64,000 nucleotides of DNA from Lumnitzera littorea (Eukaryota; Streptophyta; Magnoliopsida; Myrtales; Combretaceae): the NCBI GenBank assembly GCA_024138015.1, contig JAMXBB010000006.1, positions 78,092,379 through 78,156,378 on the forward strand. Direction: 5' to 3'. Position 1 is the stretch's first letter, and every line of letters begins with the position of its first letter. Both the position numbers and the translations under genes were made by a program. The notes under the pieces were generated by a model that ran no database searches, was not told the origin of the DNA, and saw nothing but the letters and a program-made list of their open reading frames with translations. This document shows positions 10,458 through 23,298 of the stretch, piece by piece.

Positions 10458-13400
10458 TGTAAATCTTACAAATCTAGCCTCTTGAGTATAAAATCAACTT
10501 GCTTACTATTGATGATTTCCCTAAGTTAACAAAGTCGCTAAGTTTTAAATCATTTAAAATTTTAAATGTGAAACTTAAAACGAGTATGAAAAATCCTAAA
10601 TTATTAATCGAAACTCTAATTGCATAAAAAAATCTCAAACCCTAAACATATGTAACTGTAAGAGATTGATTTTAAACCTGATAAAAAAACCTTATTACAT
10701 ATGGAAACCCTAAATTCTATCTACGTATACAGATGAGAAATCGAACTTGAACTTGATCAAAATCCTAAAACCAAAACTTTTTAAGCTTATAAATACACCA
10801 ATTGACTACGAAAGTGATAAAACTCTAATTGAGTCAAATAACTAAACGATATGCCAAATCACATAAAATTGCTAATGAATAATTAAAAATAACTTCTAAA
10901 TGTTTATAAAAGTAAAAATACTATATTAATTCATTAAAAATTATAATATTATTTTATAATTAATATCAATCTTATATTTATATAGATAAATTAGTATTAT
11001 GTTAATTTAGATATTTATTTGTTATTTAGAGATTATGTTATGGATATTAATATCATAATTTATAATTTTCCTTATAGTGATATTCTTTTCTATTCTAAAT
11101 ATTATTTACAGGAATAGAAATGTGTAAGGAAATTCTAATATATGTTTATTGATTTATTGTATTTAATTTTTCATGTTCCCTCTTACTTTATCTTTTTCCC
11201 TATTTTCTTTTTATTCCCAAATTATTTATATATATAACACATAAAATAATCAATGAGTAGACTAAGTCAACCTATAGCCAAGTCAAAATTTAACTAAGTC
11301 AACATATCCTTATCAATGCATTAAATTCCTTATCTAATGCATTTAATTTTTCCTTATCTTTTCTTTTTCTCCCCATTTTTTTTTTTTTAGCCATGAATCC
11401 CTCCCTCAATCTAGAACACTCTTCTAAATTTCTCAATTATCTATAATTACACACACAAATCCCTCACTTTTTCTTCCTTTCTAACCCCCAATTATTTTCC
11501 TCTTCTTCTACTACTTTTCTTTTCCATTTCCTCCATTTTCCTTTTTATTACATACTATAAACTTCATTTTAATCCACTTTAGGAGGAAGGCAAGAAGAGA
11601 AAATCCATCACCAAGAACAAGTAGCCACATACCCAATATGTTTAAGTTTATTTCTTGTATTTTTTTAATGTATTTATTTGAATCTATATATTTAGTTTAA
11701 GTCTTTTCTTGTATGCTTATGTATATATTGTTATGTTAGAAGTATTATATATGTAACTTATCCTTTGTGAATGAAATCGTATGTATTTATGTCAAAACTC
11801 ATGGATATGAGCATGTTTCTTTTAGAGATTAAGTGTACAAATATGTACATATATACTAATATACATATAGATACTTACCATATAAATATATATTATAATT
11901 GTATGTAAGTATAAGTTATATGATTAACTAATTAGGAATATATATATATATATACATGTATGTATATACGACACACACACACACACACATATAATATGTA
12001 CATAAACTTATATATGTAAGGAATACTAAATTTCTACATATACATGTACAAAACCAAGTATATAAATGTGTATATAAGATATGTATACTAAAGATTCTTA
12101 GAAAACAATATCTAGAAATTTAACAAAATACGTATAAATATACACATATAAAAGTACATATAAAGGTATAAATACACATCACGTATATGTATAAGTATAT
12201 CAATATGTACAGTAAAAGTATAATACATGTATAAATATGTGTACATACGTATGCTTACATGCATAGATATACGTATGTATACATGTATAGGTACATATAC
12301 TAAATAAGTTAAGTATGAGTATAACCATTAATATATTAAGTATAATGATATAAAGAAAAGTACATAGGTACATATATGTGTACAAGTATATATAATAAGA
12401 TATTAAATAAAAGCATAAATAAAAAATCAAATATAATAAATTAATTAAGAATACATGTATTTACATAAACCCATAAGTATATATATATATATAATTGTAT
12501 TCATACAATGGGCTGAAACCCATAATATATAATTAAGGCCCACAAACAATTAATTAATTAAATATAATAATATATAAATATACCTAATAACAATATAAAA
12601 TTTAAGAAACATAAAAATCAAGAAAATTTAATAAAATGCCACTTAGACCAACCAATTAGTGCCACATCAGCAAATACATCTAAATAAATAACAATATCAA
12701 AAACTTACAAATAATTAAAGAATAATAATAAAATTAATAATAATAACAAAATTACAATAAATGATAAATAGAGCTTAAAATAAGAAAATAACTAAGACTA
12801 GATAAATTAAAGCTAAAAATAAGACATCATAAAAATATAAAATTTAGAAATAAATTAAATCATAAAATAATTTAAAATAAAAAGCTTAGAATTGATAAAT
12901 AAAAATTTTTAGGTCAAAATAACTAAATTTATAACAATTAAAGCTCATATCGAAAAATGCGGGTTTTAACATCTAAAACAGACCCTGCTATGTGAACATA
13001 CGTCCAAAAACAATAAAAATTGACTATAAATTTATAAATATTAGAGTTAAAACGAAAAAACTATATACGATTTAGGATTTAGAGAAAATCTGAGGATACA
13101 AGTAAATTGATTATATTATTTACATAATATGATCTTACAAATAAATAACTAGGGTAAAGCTCCAACTAAATAAAGAAATAACTAAATGCAATTATTTATA
13201 AGTATACATATATAATTTCCTACAAAGGGAAACTAATAAGTACATATCAAAAGCGCAGATAAGACCTAATTATAAGATACAAAGTTCTTTAAAAGATCAA
13301 AGTGTTATACATTTACATTTGTATTTAAAAAGTCAAGCACTTCAAAGAAGAAATGTTTTCATATATAATAACAATATATATATGAATATAAAATAGTAAT

Positions 13401-15165
13401 GATAATAACAACAACAACAACAATAAGATAGAATTGTACACTTATAGGAAATAAATTAAATATATGTATATATATATACACACATGATATAATCTTAGAA
13501 TGATACTATAGTATGACAAAGCTAAAGTATTTAGTTATCTAAATATTCGATTTCAAGATATTCTACTTCACTTTATTACTTTATCTAATGTATTATCATT
13601 ACACTATAATCTATTCTATTATATATGAATACTATAACTAAATCATGTTATAGCAAAATATCGATATAAAACTTACAAATAGTCGAATAATCTAAACTTA
13701 TATAATCTTAAATAAACTATATGTTATTATCCATAGAATAAAGTAATGCAAACTCACTAAGAACTAACTATGAAAATGTAAAGATTTAAAGTAAAACTAA
13801 AAAGTTATATGAAATTCAAAATCTAAGTAAAAACGGGAATCATAAGATAAATAGCAAACTAATTAAGCTGTCTAACATTACGTCTAGATACTCATTAGGT
13901 TTATTTAATTTCTATATATTAGGAAATATTGAGCCAGAAGGCAAGCTATCTATTGATTGCTAAGAGTCATATCTTTGGTCAAGTGAGTACTCCCGATAAC
14001 TCTATACTTATTTTGTGCTTGTAGATAGTGTACCTAAATTAAATATTAATAACTTAATTCATGGGGGTTTGGGGTTATGCATATGCCTAATATTGGTTGA
14101 TTACTGTACAAAATATTATTAAATACGTTAATTAAAGATTTGCTTGTACAATTATCTAATGTGCGATTTGAATGGTTTATTGATAATGATTGATTGTCCA
14201 ATAATTTGACTTAATTATATTTGATTTATCTTAAACTAAAAGGATCATACACCAACCATCAATTGCATTACTTATTCCGACCATCACCTTACGCGGAGGT
14301 AAAGACAAACCTTGCGAGAGTTGTTTTTATATATTGAATTAAAGTGTTTTAATATGATGCACTCGTACAATATGATTTTGCCCTAACCTAAGCTTACTAG
14401 ATGCTAGAGACGCCAACCGTATGGTTAAAGGTCGAGTCTAGAGACCTTCACTGTAAGGTGTGAGCATGGACTGCGGAGGCCACCTCATCATTTAACTTGG
14501 GAATTTGTATACTACTATATTTTGGAAATGGAAATTATATTTTATGAAATTTGAAATTTCAATACATGGTTAAAAACCTAGTTGTTAAAACCCGATTGTA
14601 ATTGGTGTCGATGAATCTTTAACCCTTACTTCGAAAGGCGTTAAATTAGATGTTATATGCAGCACCGGCTAATTGCATATATTGTCATGCATTCATATAG
14701 TTGTAATAACTTGTTTGGCATACCCTCCAACAATTTTTCTTTTGCAGGTTGATAGATAATTAGGCATAGGTTAAGAGCCAAGCGTTGAGAATAGGTATTA
14801 GGATACCTTAGGAGATGTAATCTAAAGATAGTTTATATAGCTAATTTGAAACATTACTTGTAGTTGCTATTCTTATACTTAGATTTTATAACATTAGTAA
14901 GTTTATATTTTATATCTTTACTACCTAATCTTGTCTTTTGGTAGAGGATATTAATTTTCTATGGTTTTGAGGAACTGTAGAATATTGGATATCCATATCT
15001 ATTTATATTTTATAATATATTAATTAATTAAAAATGGGAAACCCTAATGATAAATTATTTAGAGTCTTACAATATCTGACTTGTAAAGCAATTTTCATAT
15101 CATGGGTGTACACATGATATGAAAACTTTAGGTAATCCTACTAAGCCCCCTATAGGGTCTTGGCA
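10458..15165 (+). mobile_element. Solo LTR-T copy 2
   Basis: It starts TGTAAATCTTAC at 10458 and ends GGGTCTTGGCA at 15165, close to the GGGTCGTGACA-like end expected for this family. Flanks are GTCTC (10453-10457) and ATCTC (15166-15170), a 5-bp duplication with one transition. At 4708 bp it is the longest copy here; the extra length is TATA/ATAC-rich sequence between 11700 and 12600. It holds the conserved block (12961-13073), a short (AC)n run near 11970-11989, and telobox motifs near 10637 and 10704. The AT-rich frames inside (for example 12200-12430) are not genes. Confidence 0.85.
12961..13073 (+). promoter_or_regulatory. Conserved LTR-T block (copy in solo LTR 2)
   Basis: Same block as at 2500-2612, beginning GGGTTTTAACATCTAAAACA and ending near CTATATACGATTT. 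It stands out because the LTR sequence around it has drifted into A/T repeats. Confidence 0.55.
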
Positions 15166-15170
15166 ATCTC

Positions 15171-15497
15171 CTCTCTCCTATATTCTCTCTTGACAATAGG
15201 CAATATCTCAATGTCATCCTCCCCTTGAAGGTGTCTGAGAGTATATTGATGGTGTCTAGCTCTACATGTGGAAAGATGGCAACAGGAGTAATAAACAGAG
15301 GAAACCCAAACTATCCGTCCAATTGAACTACTCTATGGTGGTCAACTCGTAAGTCTCGACCAAAGTGTATCCATGCCCTAACCAATGCCAATGTATAAAG
15401 CTGGGTGCATCCATCCTGAATCAGGAATACAGCTTCAGCTTTAATATCGGCTCCTTCTTCCCTTTCCATCAAGAACATTAGCTCCACAACTACCTTG
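15171..15497 (-). pseudogene. Unassigned coding-like fragment
   Basis: On minus a single frame stays open for about 105 codons with one TAG (codon after VVQLDG). Readable words include KVVVELMFLMEREE, TLALVRAWIHFGRDL and FGFPLFITPVAIFPHVE. The composition is protein-like and less AT-rich than its surroundings. It is cut by the tandem array on the right and by solo LTR 2 on the left; on the far side of that LTR, minus 10452-10270 contains SVGFLIILPIRTP and LDDDEAEPSTRHC in a related frame. I do not recognise the family. A retroelement accessory or env-like protein, or a plant gene remnant, is possible. Confidence 0.4.
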
Positions 15498-18335
15498 CGA
15501 AATAAACTAATTTCCTAAAAATAAGGATTACTTGATTCCACTATTGAGAATCGTCAAGATTCGTAATCTAAGGATTTCTAAGAAGTATTGGAATAATCCC
15601 AATTCCCTGGATGTCGGATTACTTGATTTAACGATTTAAAATAACTAAAGCTCTTAGCCTAAGGATAATTGAGGCACCCAAATAGCCAAAGTTTCTTTCA
15701 AAGAATAACAAATGCTCTTATCGGATAACTTAAGTTCCCAATAAGAAGGATAAAACTTGGTTTTATAAATAGGATAGTCAAGGATCGTAATCCAAGTATT
15801 CTAGGGAACTTGTAGAAAAGAATTAGATCATGAAGAGATGAATTACTTGATCCCGCTACTAAGGATAACCAAACTTCCTAATCGAAAGATAACAACGACG
15901 TCGAAATAGGTAAAGCTTCTTTCGAGAACAACTGAGGTTTCTTGTTAAATAAAAAAAGCTCCTAAAAAGAAGGATTACTTGATTTTACTCTTAAGAATAG
16001 CTGAGGCCCATAGCATGAGGATTTATAAGAACTTATGGAATACCATTAGTTCCCAGTAAAATAGATTATTTGATTTCACAATTAAAAATAATCAAACTTC
16101 CTAATATAAGGATAACAAAAACTCCTAAATAGGCAAAGTTTCTTTCAAGAATAACAAAGGTTCTTGTTGAATGACCTACGTTCCTAAATAGAAAGAGTAC
16201 ATTGCACGATTAAGGATAGGTAAGGTTCCTAATCTAAGGGTTCTTAAGAACTCGCATAGTAATCTTAGTTCTAAATAAGATGGACTACTGGATTTCACAA
16301 TTGAAGACAAGTAAAGATCCTAATCCGAGGATTGTGTGGTACATGTGAAATGACGTAAGATCATGAAAAGATGGATTAGTTGATTTCACTAATGAGGATA
16401 TCTAGTGTTCCCAATCTAAGGATAACTAAGACTCTTAAGTAGCTAAAGCTAATTTCAAGAACACTATGGATCTTGTAGAACAAACTAAGTTCCTAAATAG
16501 AAGGATTACTTGATTTCATGATTGAGAATAGCCAAGGTTCGTAATTCAAGGACTCTTACAAACTTGCAGAATAACACTAGTTCCCAATGAGGTGGATTAT
16601 TTGATTTCACAATTTAGAACAACCAATGTTCCTAACTTAAGGATAATCAAGGCTTCATAATTGCTTAAACTTCTCTCAAGAATAACTAGGGTTCTTCTAC
16701 AATAACCTAAGTTCCTTAACAAAAAGATTACTTCGTTTCATGATTACAGCTAGCCGCGGTTCCAAATGTAAGGATTCTTAGAAACTCTTGCAAAAACCTT
16801 AGCTCTCAAGGCGATTGAACACTTAATTCCACTATTTCGAATAACTTAAGTTCTTGACCTAAGGATAATTGACACTCTTAAGAAGCTAAAGCTTATTTCA
16901 AGGATAACAGAGGTTCCTATCGAGTAACCTAAGTTTCTTGACTGAAGGATTGCTTGGTTTCACGATCGAAGATAATTGAAGTTCCTAATCCAATGATACT
17001 TTGAAAGTTGCAGAGTAATCTTAGTTCCAAAAATGTTAAATTATTTGATTTCATAATGAAGGATGACCAAAGTTCCTACTCAAACGATAACCGAACCTCC
17101 TTAATAGACGAAGGATCTTTCAAGAATAAATAAGGTTCTCTCGAAATAAACTAAGTTCCTAAGAACAAGGATTATTTGGTTTCACTATTAAGAATCGCCA
17201 AGATCCGTAATCTAAGGATTCCTAAGAAGTTTTAGAATAACCTTAGTTCCCCGAATGTCGGATTACTTGATTTAACAATTTGGACTAACTAAAGTTCCTA
17301 ACCTAAGGAAAACCGAGACTCTTAAACAACCAGAGCTTCTTTCAAAGAATAATGAATACTCTTGTTAAATAACTTGAGTTCCCAATACAAAGGATAATTT
17401 GGTTTCACGATCGAGATAGTCAAGGTTCGTAATCTAAGTATTCTAAGGAACTTGGGGAAAAAAAAATTAGATCATGATGAGATGAATTACTTGATCTCGC
17501 GATTGAGGATAACCAAACTTCCTAATTTGAAGATAATGACAATGCCAAAATAAGTAGAGCTTCTTTCGAGAACAACCGAGGTTTCTTGTTAAACAAAGAA
17601 AGCTCCTAAAAATAAGGATTACTTAGTTTCATGATTGAGAATAGCTAGGGCCCATAGTATGAGGATTTATAAGCATTTCTAGAATACCATTAATTCCTAA
17701 TAAGATGGATTATTTGATTTCATAATCAAGAATAACTAGACTTCCTAACCTAAGGATAACGAAAACTCCCAAATAAGTAAAGCTTCTTTCAAGAATAATG
17801 AAGGTTCTTGTCAAACAACCTACATTCCTAAATAAAAAGAATACGTTGCACGATTGAGGATAGGTAAGGTTCTTAACCTAAGGGTTCTTAAGAACTTGTA
17901 CAGTAATCTTTTTTCCGAATAAGATGGACTATTGGATTTCACGATTGAGGATAAGCAAAGATCCAAATCCAAGGATTGTATCGTACATGTGGAATGACAT
18001 AAGATCATGAAAAGATAGATTAGTTTATTCCATTAACGAGGATACCCAGTGATCTCAATCTAAGGATAACTAAGACTCCAAAGTAGCCAAAGCTAATTTC
18101 AAGAATGACTAAGGTTCTTGTAAAACAAACTAAGTTCCTAAAAAGAAAGATTACTTGATTTCACAATTAAGAATAGCTAAGGTTCATAATCTGAGGACTC
18201 TTACAAACTTACAGAATAACCCTAGTTCCTAGTAAGGCAAATGACTTGATTTCACAATTTAGAACAACTAATGTTCCTAACCTAAGGACAATCAAGGATC
18301 CAAAATAGCTGAAACTTCTCTTAAAAATAACTATC
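15498..18335. repeat. Tandem array with 1644-bp higher-order period
   Basis: A phrase like ggattacttgatttcac recurs with starts near 15525, 15616, 15748, 15840, 15972, 16064, 16195, 16282, 16373, 16503, 16594, 16726, 16818, 16947, 17038, 17169 and 17260. Spacings alternate near 91 and 131 bp, giving 223-bp dimers; one place (16195-16503) has an extra short unit, making a 308-bp trimer. The whole pattern repeats after 1644 bp: marker phrases at 15812, 15999, 16201, 16335 and 16627 reappear at about 17455, 17643, 17844, 17978 and 18269. So there are about 1.7 higher-order copies, roughly 80-85% alike by eye. Minus-strand coding sequence abuts both ends. No credible protein is encoded. Confidence 0.9.
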
Positions 18336-18344
18336 TAAATCGTA

Positions 18345-18830
18345 GAGCTCCTACTTATAATGCTCCAAACTTAGTGCAATTGCTACATACTTTACCATGT
18401 AGGTTAGAAAGAACCTGCTTTGCCTCAAATGGTGATAGACATCTTAAATAGGGCAAACTCAATCCTCTTTTGCACAACTTCTGATCAATTATTGTAAAAT
18501 TAGTAGCCTTATAAATGAGCCTTTGAGCTTCTTTACTATGTTGAGGCAAGACTCTGTTCTTAGATAGTTAAGAATGGGATATATCCAATAAGGTTCCATC
18601 TCTCTCCCTTATACTTCCAAACATTTCATATGTCGCCTACCCATGCTTTTCTCTAGTAAATATTCTATGAAAATCCTTTCCTCCCAATTTGGATAATTTG
18701 CGAAGGCTAACTTGGACAACTTGTTCTTGGCATAATTTTGTGTTCTTGGAATTTTCACCAACTTCTAGGATTCAAAGGCACCTCTGAGCTCTTTAACTAG
18801 CCGCAAGTATTTGACCATGTTCTCATCCTT
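18345..18830 (-). pseudogene. Integrase N-terminus, Tat element, truncated
   Basis: The frame at 18355-18549 reads KLCKRGLSLPYLRCLSPFEA and then LHGKVCSNCTK, the start of Tat integrase up to the HHCC zinc module; the second His reads Cys. The text then stops matching and the tandem array begins, so the catalytic core is absent from this locus. Confidence 0.8.
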
Positions 18831-19130
18831 TGACTTGATTAACAATCAACTGGGAATCAAAATAAATATCCAATCACTTAGCTTCGATTTCTTTAGACAA
18901 TTTCATCCCTGTTAAGAGTGCTTTGTATTCCGACTCACTATTGTTGGCCGAGAAGCCGAATTTTAAAGCATAAGAAATTTAGGCTCCCATTAGGCCTTTT
19001 AAGATTAGGCTAGCTTCACTTCCTTCACACGTAGACGATCCATTAACTTATAGCATCCTAGTTAGCTCTTTGCTCTATACAGTAGATCCTTCACTCCTAG
19101 TGAACTCGACTATAAAGTTGGCTAAGATTT
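18830..19130 (-). pseudogene. Second RNase H domain (Tat-type), broken
   Basis: Minus strand shows VNGSSTCEGSEASLILKG, ALKFGFSANNSESEYKALL, then DIYFDSQLIVNQVKG. These are the DGSS, E-x-EY-AL and DSQL-NQ signatures of the extra RNase H typical of the Tat lineage. The first catalytic Asp reads Asn. Several stops are present. Confidence 0.8.
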
Positions 19131-19199
19131 GAGCCTTATAGGCTTCCCAAGGTCGATACTAGATTCCTAGAGTGCTAAGCCCTAAAGCATACTTAACCA

Positions 19200-20300
19200 T
19201 TTGCCTTAAGGTGAGGCTTTTGAAGAGCTTGTTTCAAAGGTTAATTAGTCAAAACCACAACCTAGTGAGCCTTAAAGTAAGTTTAGAGCTTCCGAGCTGC
19301 TATAAAAATAGCTAAGATAAACTTCCTTAACTTTGTGTAATGTAGCTTGGGTCATTGTAGAACATGACTAACATAATAAATCGACCTATATATTCATCCT
19401 TTTGCTTGTACGAGCATCATGAAAAAGCTTGGTCACTTATAGATAAATATAAATTAAGAGTTTAACCTTCAATTGGCTTTAATAAGATTAGTGGCTTGGT
19501 CAAAAACTCTTTTAAAGCCTTCAAGGCTTACTTGCATTCTGTAGTCCACTAGAACTCAAATGGGTTTCTCAAGACTTGAAAAAACTCTACATGCCCCTTT
19601 GCACTCTTTGACATAAAACGATTCAATGCTGCCAATTTTCCAATCATCCTTTGGAACTCTTTAATAAACTTTAGCAACTCCATATCCAGTACAGCTTAGA
19701 TCTTCTTAGGTTTGGCCTCAATTCCCCTTTCTATCACCATAAAGCTTAGAAAATTTCTTGAGACGCTTCGAACACATACTTCTAAGGATTTAATTTCATA
19801 ATTTTGTCATCTGAGTATGTCAAAGGTGTCTTGTGGGCCACAAAGGTGCTCGTCATTGGTCTTACTCTTGATGATTATATTGTCCATATCAACCTCGATA
19901 TTCTTATGTATCCAATGCTTAAACATCCTTGTGACCAACCTTTGATAAGTGTCCCTTGTGTTTTTCATGCCAAATGGCATAACTTTACAACAATATGTCT
20001 TGAAATTAGTGATCAAAGAGGTGTATACTTGATCAGAATGGTGTATCTTAATCTGATTGTATTAAATAAAAAGCATCCATGAAGCTTAATAAGGCATGTC
20101 TTGAGGTTGAATCGACCATCTGATCAATACAGGGCAAAGGAAAGCAATCCTTTAGGCACGCCTTATTTAGATTGGTAAAGTCTACATATCCTTCATTTTC
20201 CATTTGTCTTCTTAACTAACAGACAATTGGCTAACCAAGTGGAATATGGTTCTTCTCTGATGAAATTTGCCTTCAACAATTTCTAAACTTTTTCTTCTTC
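19200..20300 (-). pseudogene. Reverse transcriptase and first RNase H, Tat element, broken
   Basis: The frame at 19807-20016 contains TYCCKVMPFGMKNT and YQRLVTRMFKH; the catalytic box family-wide written YVDD reads DMDN, losing an aspartate. Further left, KLNPKKYVFE, NWQH-IVLC and FEFQW-like pieces are the thumb and first RNase H. Stops are frequent, so RT is dead. Confidence 0.82.
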
Positions 20301-20449
20301 TTCTTTTATAGTTGATTGCCTCTCTGAGGCAAAATATCTCTTATCCTACTATATTACCTTAGCAGTTATATCAATATTCAACTTATGGGTGATCACCTCT
20401 TATGGAATTCCAGGCATATCATATGAGGATTAGGCAAAGATAACCCTAT

Positions 20450-21210
20450 TAGCTCAAAGGAAGTGTATTACACTTTCTTGGAGGTTGGTTGGCATGTTAG
20501 CTTCAACCTTGTTAGTACACTCGAGGTCGTCACTCAATTGTATGGTTAAAGTTTCCTCCATTAATTCTCTTCCCATGTGTAAGCGATTACTCATGCCTTG
20601 CTCAATGTGATAGACTTGATCCTTCTTTGGAGCTTTCAAGTACAGAGCTTTGGCTAGTTGTTGGTCTTTATGGCACATTCCTATTCCAGTCAAGGTTAAA
20701 AAATTTTGCCTTCTCATAACCATCTTTAAAAAATTGATGCAAGGTCGGCCTATGATTCCATTATAGGGTAAGGCACAATCGACTATAACAAAATCTACTT
20801 CTTTTTCCACCACGTTCTCATCATCTCCGATCTGGAGTGTTAGAGTGACTATTCCCTAAATTTTTACTGGTTGATTGTTAAATCCATACAAGTTGTACAT
20901 GTAAGGCTGCAACTTATAATTCTCTAGCTTTGGTTGCATCTAGTTCATACATGTTTGAAAATGATATCGATTGATCTACTAATGTCAACCATAACTTTTC
21001 TAACATTGAATTTGGCTACACTGGTCGTAATGACCAGTGCATCATCATGGGGAAATCGAATCCCTTGAATGTCCTTATTTGAAAATGTCATCATGTCATC
21101 TACCCCATGTCTTTTTCCTCTTACGTTCAACACATGATATCCTTGTGAATTGGCTAAACATGATGTAGCTAAAGCACTTTCTCCTCTTAGGCCACCACAA
21201 ATCACAATAA
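20450..21210 (-). pseudogene. Protease region, Tat element, inactive
   Basis: The frame at 20945-21205 reads ITFSNKDIQGIRFPHDDALV, as in Tat proteases, but the active-site VDNGS motif reads VDISR. The frame at 20454-20813 continues with ALPYNGIIGRPCINFLKMV, the usual YN-I-GRP-LN segment, then the linker to RT. The wording DNFMTFSN is shifted to MMTFSNKDIQG here. Confidence 0.8.
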
Positions 21211-21328
21211 TTACTCATCTTGGAGCTCAATTGTCTCCTCCAGCATTATCCCCCACTACCAACTCCCAATCATTAGGTCGGGCATCATTTTCTCAAGGTT
21301 GTTGCTCAATCCTTCTTCTTTGAGTTGA

Positions 21329-22853
21329 TCATTTAATCCTTTCTTCCTTATTTGCTATAAATTTCCTCAAGTATAATCTTTGAATAGTATCTTCTAGTGA
21401 AATCTTCAAGTGGATGCACTTGTTTATATTGTGGCCATGATCACCGTGAAAATCACAATACTTGTTAAAATTTTTCCTTATAGGGTTGTACCTCATCTTC
21501 TTTGGCAAGGACAAAAACCCTTGGTTACATACCTATATTAGAATGTTTGACATAGGTCAATTTAGAGGGTGTGTCTGGCAAAGGTCAAAATTAGCCTTTT
21601 CTTATCTCCTGGAGGTCGGTTCAATCTATCTTGATTGTCAAATTTCTTTCTAAGGTGGTCTTTCATCGACCCCTTCTCTTTCTCCATCTTTCTCTCGAAC
21701 CTTTGTATTTCAAGCTCTCTACAAGATTGCATTTGGTCCTTGTTATGCATAAACTTCTTCGACTTCTTGGTAAATTGGTCCAATGAGGTTGGTGGATGTT
21801 TTAGCAAGAGACTTGAAAAAGTCGGAATCTTCCCTAACACCTTTACAAATGGCGTGCAATGTAACACACTTATTACAATTAGTAATATCAACCATCAGCT
21901 AGTTGATTTTGTGTACATAGTCCCTAATAGTCTCCTCAAGCTTCTACAGTGAGGAATCTTTTTTAGGAGGCTTACTAGCCAAGAAATATTGTCTGAACTC
22001 ATCAGCTAATTGATTGAACGAAGAAATAGATGTTGCTTTTAGTGAGTTGAACCAATTGCTTGCTAATTCCCTTAAGATAAAAGGGAAAACCTTATAGGTA
22101 ATCACTTCAGAAAACCCATACAATTCTTTTAGAGTATAAAATTTATTCAGGTGATCATCTAGGTCTTTTTCCAATAGTAAGTGTTGAGTTAGGGTAGTCG
22201 AACACTTAGTGGGAGAACTTAATCTACAATCTCTTGAACAAAGCAACTCAACTTCCTGCCCCTTGTATCTGCTTCCTTTTTGGAAGTTCCTTCTATTACC
22301 AACTTCCTTATGTACTCTTCCATATCTTATAAACTCATATCCGCTACTACTTTTAGGGGTAAATGAGTAACCAAATGTTGGATCTTCCCCTCTATACATG
22401 TTTGAGCACACTCACCAACCCAAGCCTGCATTGGCATTTGTTGGAAATCCTTCTCTACATAGGTTTCTTATCGTGGTTGCTGAGCAACTTCATTTACCAT
22501 GGGGGCTTTACCACGTTGTAGTTAATTATCATGTACAATTGGGTTGCCCCCTCCTCCAATTGCTCCCAATGAGGGAGTGGAAGAAGAAGCAACATTGCGT
22601 TCGTTAAGCTTCTGCCTTAATTCCTAAATTATAAGCTCGAACTTTCTTGAACTCCTTAGTGAATTTGGTACACAAGGCTTCTAATTGTGCAATGAGAAAA
22701 ACTTCATCATTCTAAACATGTACTCGTTTAGGTTAGTCATAACCTCCACTCAACATACTTCTAGAGTATGTTACTATAGGGATCTTTCCTCCGAAGCCAT
22801 GCAAAGGGCATTATTGAGTATTATCTTCCCTTGATCTTGTCTTAGTTACCATT
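21329..22853 (-). pseudogene. gag, Tat element, broken
   Basis: Probable start ATG at 22853 reads MVTKTRSRED, followed soon by stops. The capsid-like part (21944-22411) has DDHLNKFYTLKELYGFSEV and ASNWFNSLKATSISSFNQLA, characteristic of Tat gag. The C-terminal part (21329-21514) reads YCDFHGDHGHNINKCIHLK, the CCHC-like zinc motif of this lineage. Stops and frameshifts separate the pieces. Confidence 0.85.
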
Positions 22854-22861
22854 AGGTCTTA

Positions 22862-22880
22862 AAGAATAGACAACGCCAAA
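22862..22880 (-). other. Possible primer-binding site of the Tat element
   Basis: Minus strand reads TTTGGCGTTGTCTATT just before gag. It resembles the TTTGGCGCCGTCTGTG type found in Retand-like elements after CC-to-TT changes. The 5' LTR would then begin to its right. Confidence 0.4.
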
Positions 22881-23298
22881 TTATCCACAATGAAAATTGG
22901 TTCCACAAGATCTCAGGACATTTGTTAAGTAAATAGTTTGCATAATGAAAAGAAATTAGGCTAAGGGGGCACTAGGACCACTTTGGTGTAGCCACTTCAA
23001 TGCTTAAGTAAGAAATTTGTTGATAAAAGAATGAAATGAAAAATAATGCACAAAATGAAAGTAGCCAAAGGAAACTTACAAAGGTACGTCAAGTTGTATC
23101 TATAGTTAAAGTTTGCCCCTTACTTAGTAACCATTGCATCGAAAATATACACATACAGGGCTTTTGAATTTTAGACCACTCCCTAATTTTAAGGAATGTG
23201 GGTAGCATTCTTACAACTAATAGGTAGTTATTCTCGTAGCATGCTTAACTGTTCATGCCCCTTGTTTGAATTTGAACTCCTCTTCGTTGACTAGGTCT

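Larger units (their letters stand above)
18340..22880 (-). mobile_element. Tat-lineage element, minus strand, internal region, defective
   Basis: From right to left: a possible primer-binding site, gag, protease, reverse transcriptase, RNase H, a second (Tat-type) RNase H, and the N-terminal zinc region of integrase, which ends at the tandem array. The dual RNase H and the sequence character place it in the Tat lineage, nearest Retand-like elements. No 3' LTR is seen on the left side. Confidence 0.85.

Noticed and set aside
12200..12430. Tyr/Ile-rich frame in AT-rich sequence
   Set aside because: Product of TATA/ATAC repeats inside a solo LTR; similar frames at 2028, 28797, 32886, 33256 and 61095 are rejected for the same reason.
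17820..18008. Minus-strand frame inside the tandem array
   Set aside because: Not kept in the equivalent position of the other higher-order copy, so it is a chance frame of the repeat unit.
15498..18335. CRISPR-like regular repeats
   Set aside because: Units are long, contiguous and diverged without spacers, in a plant genome; it is a tandem satellite-like array.
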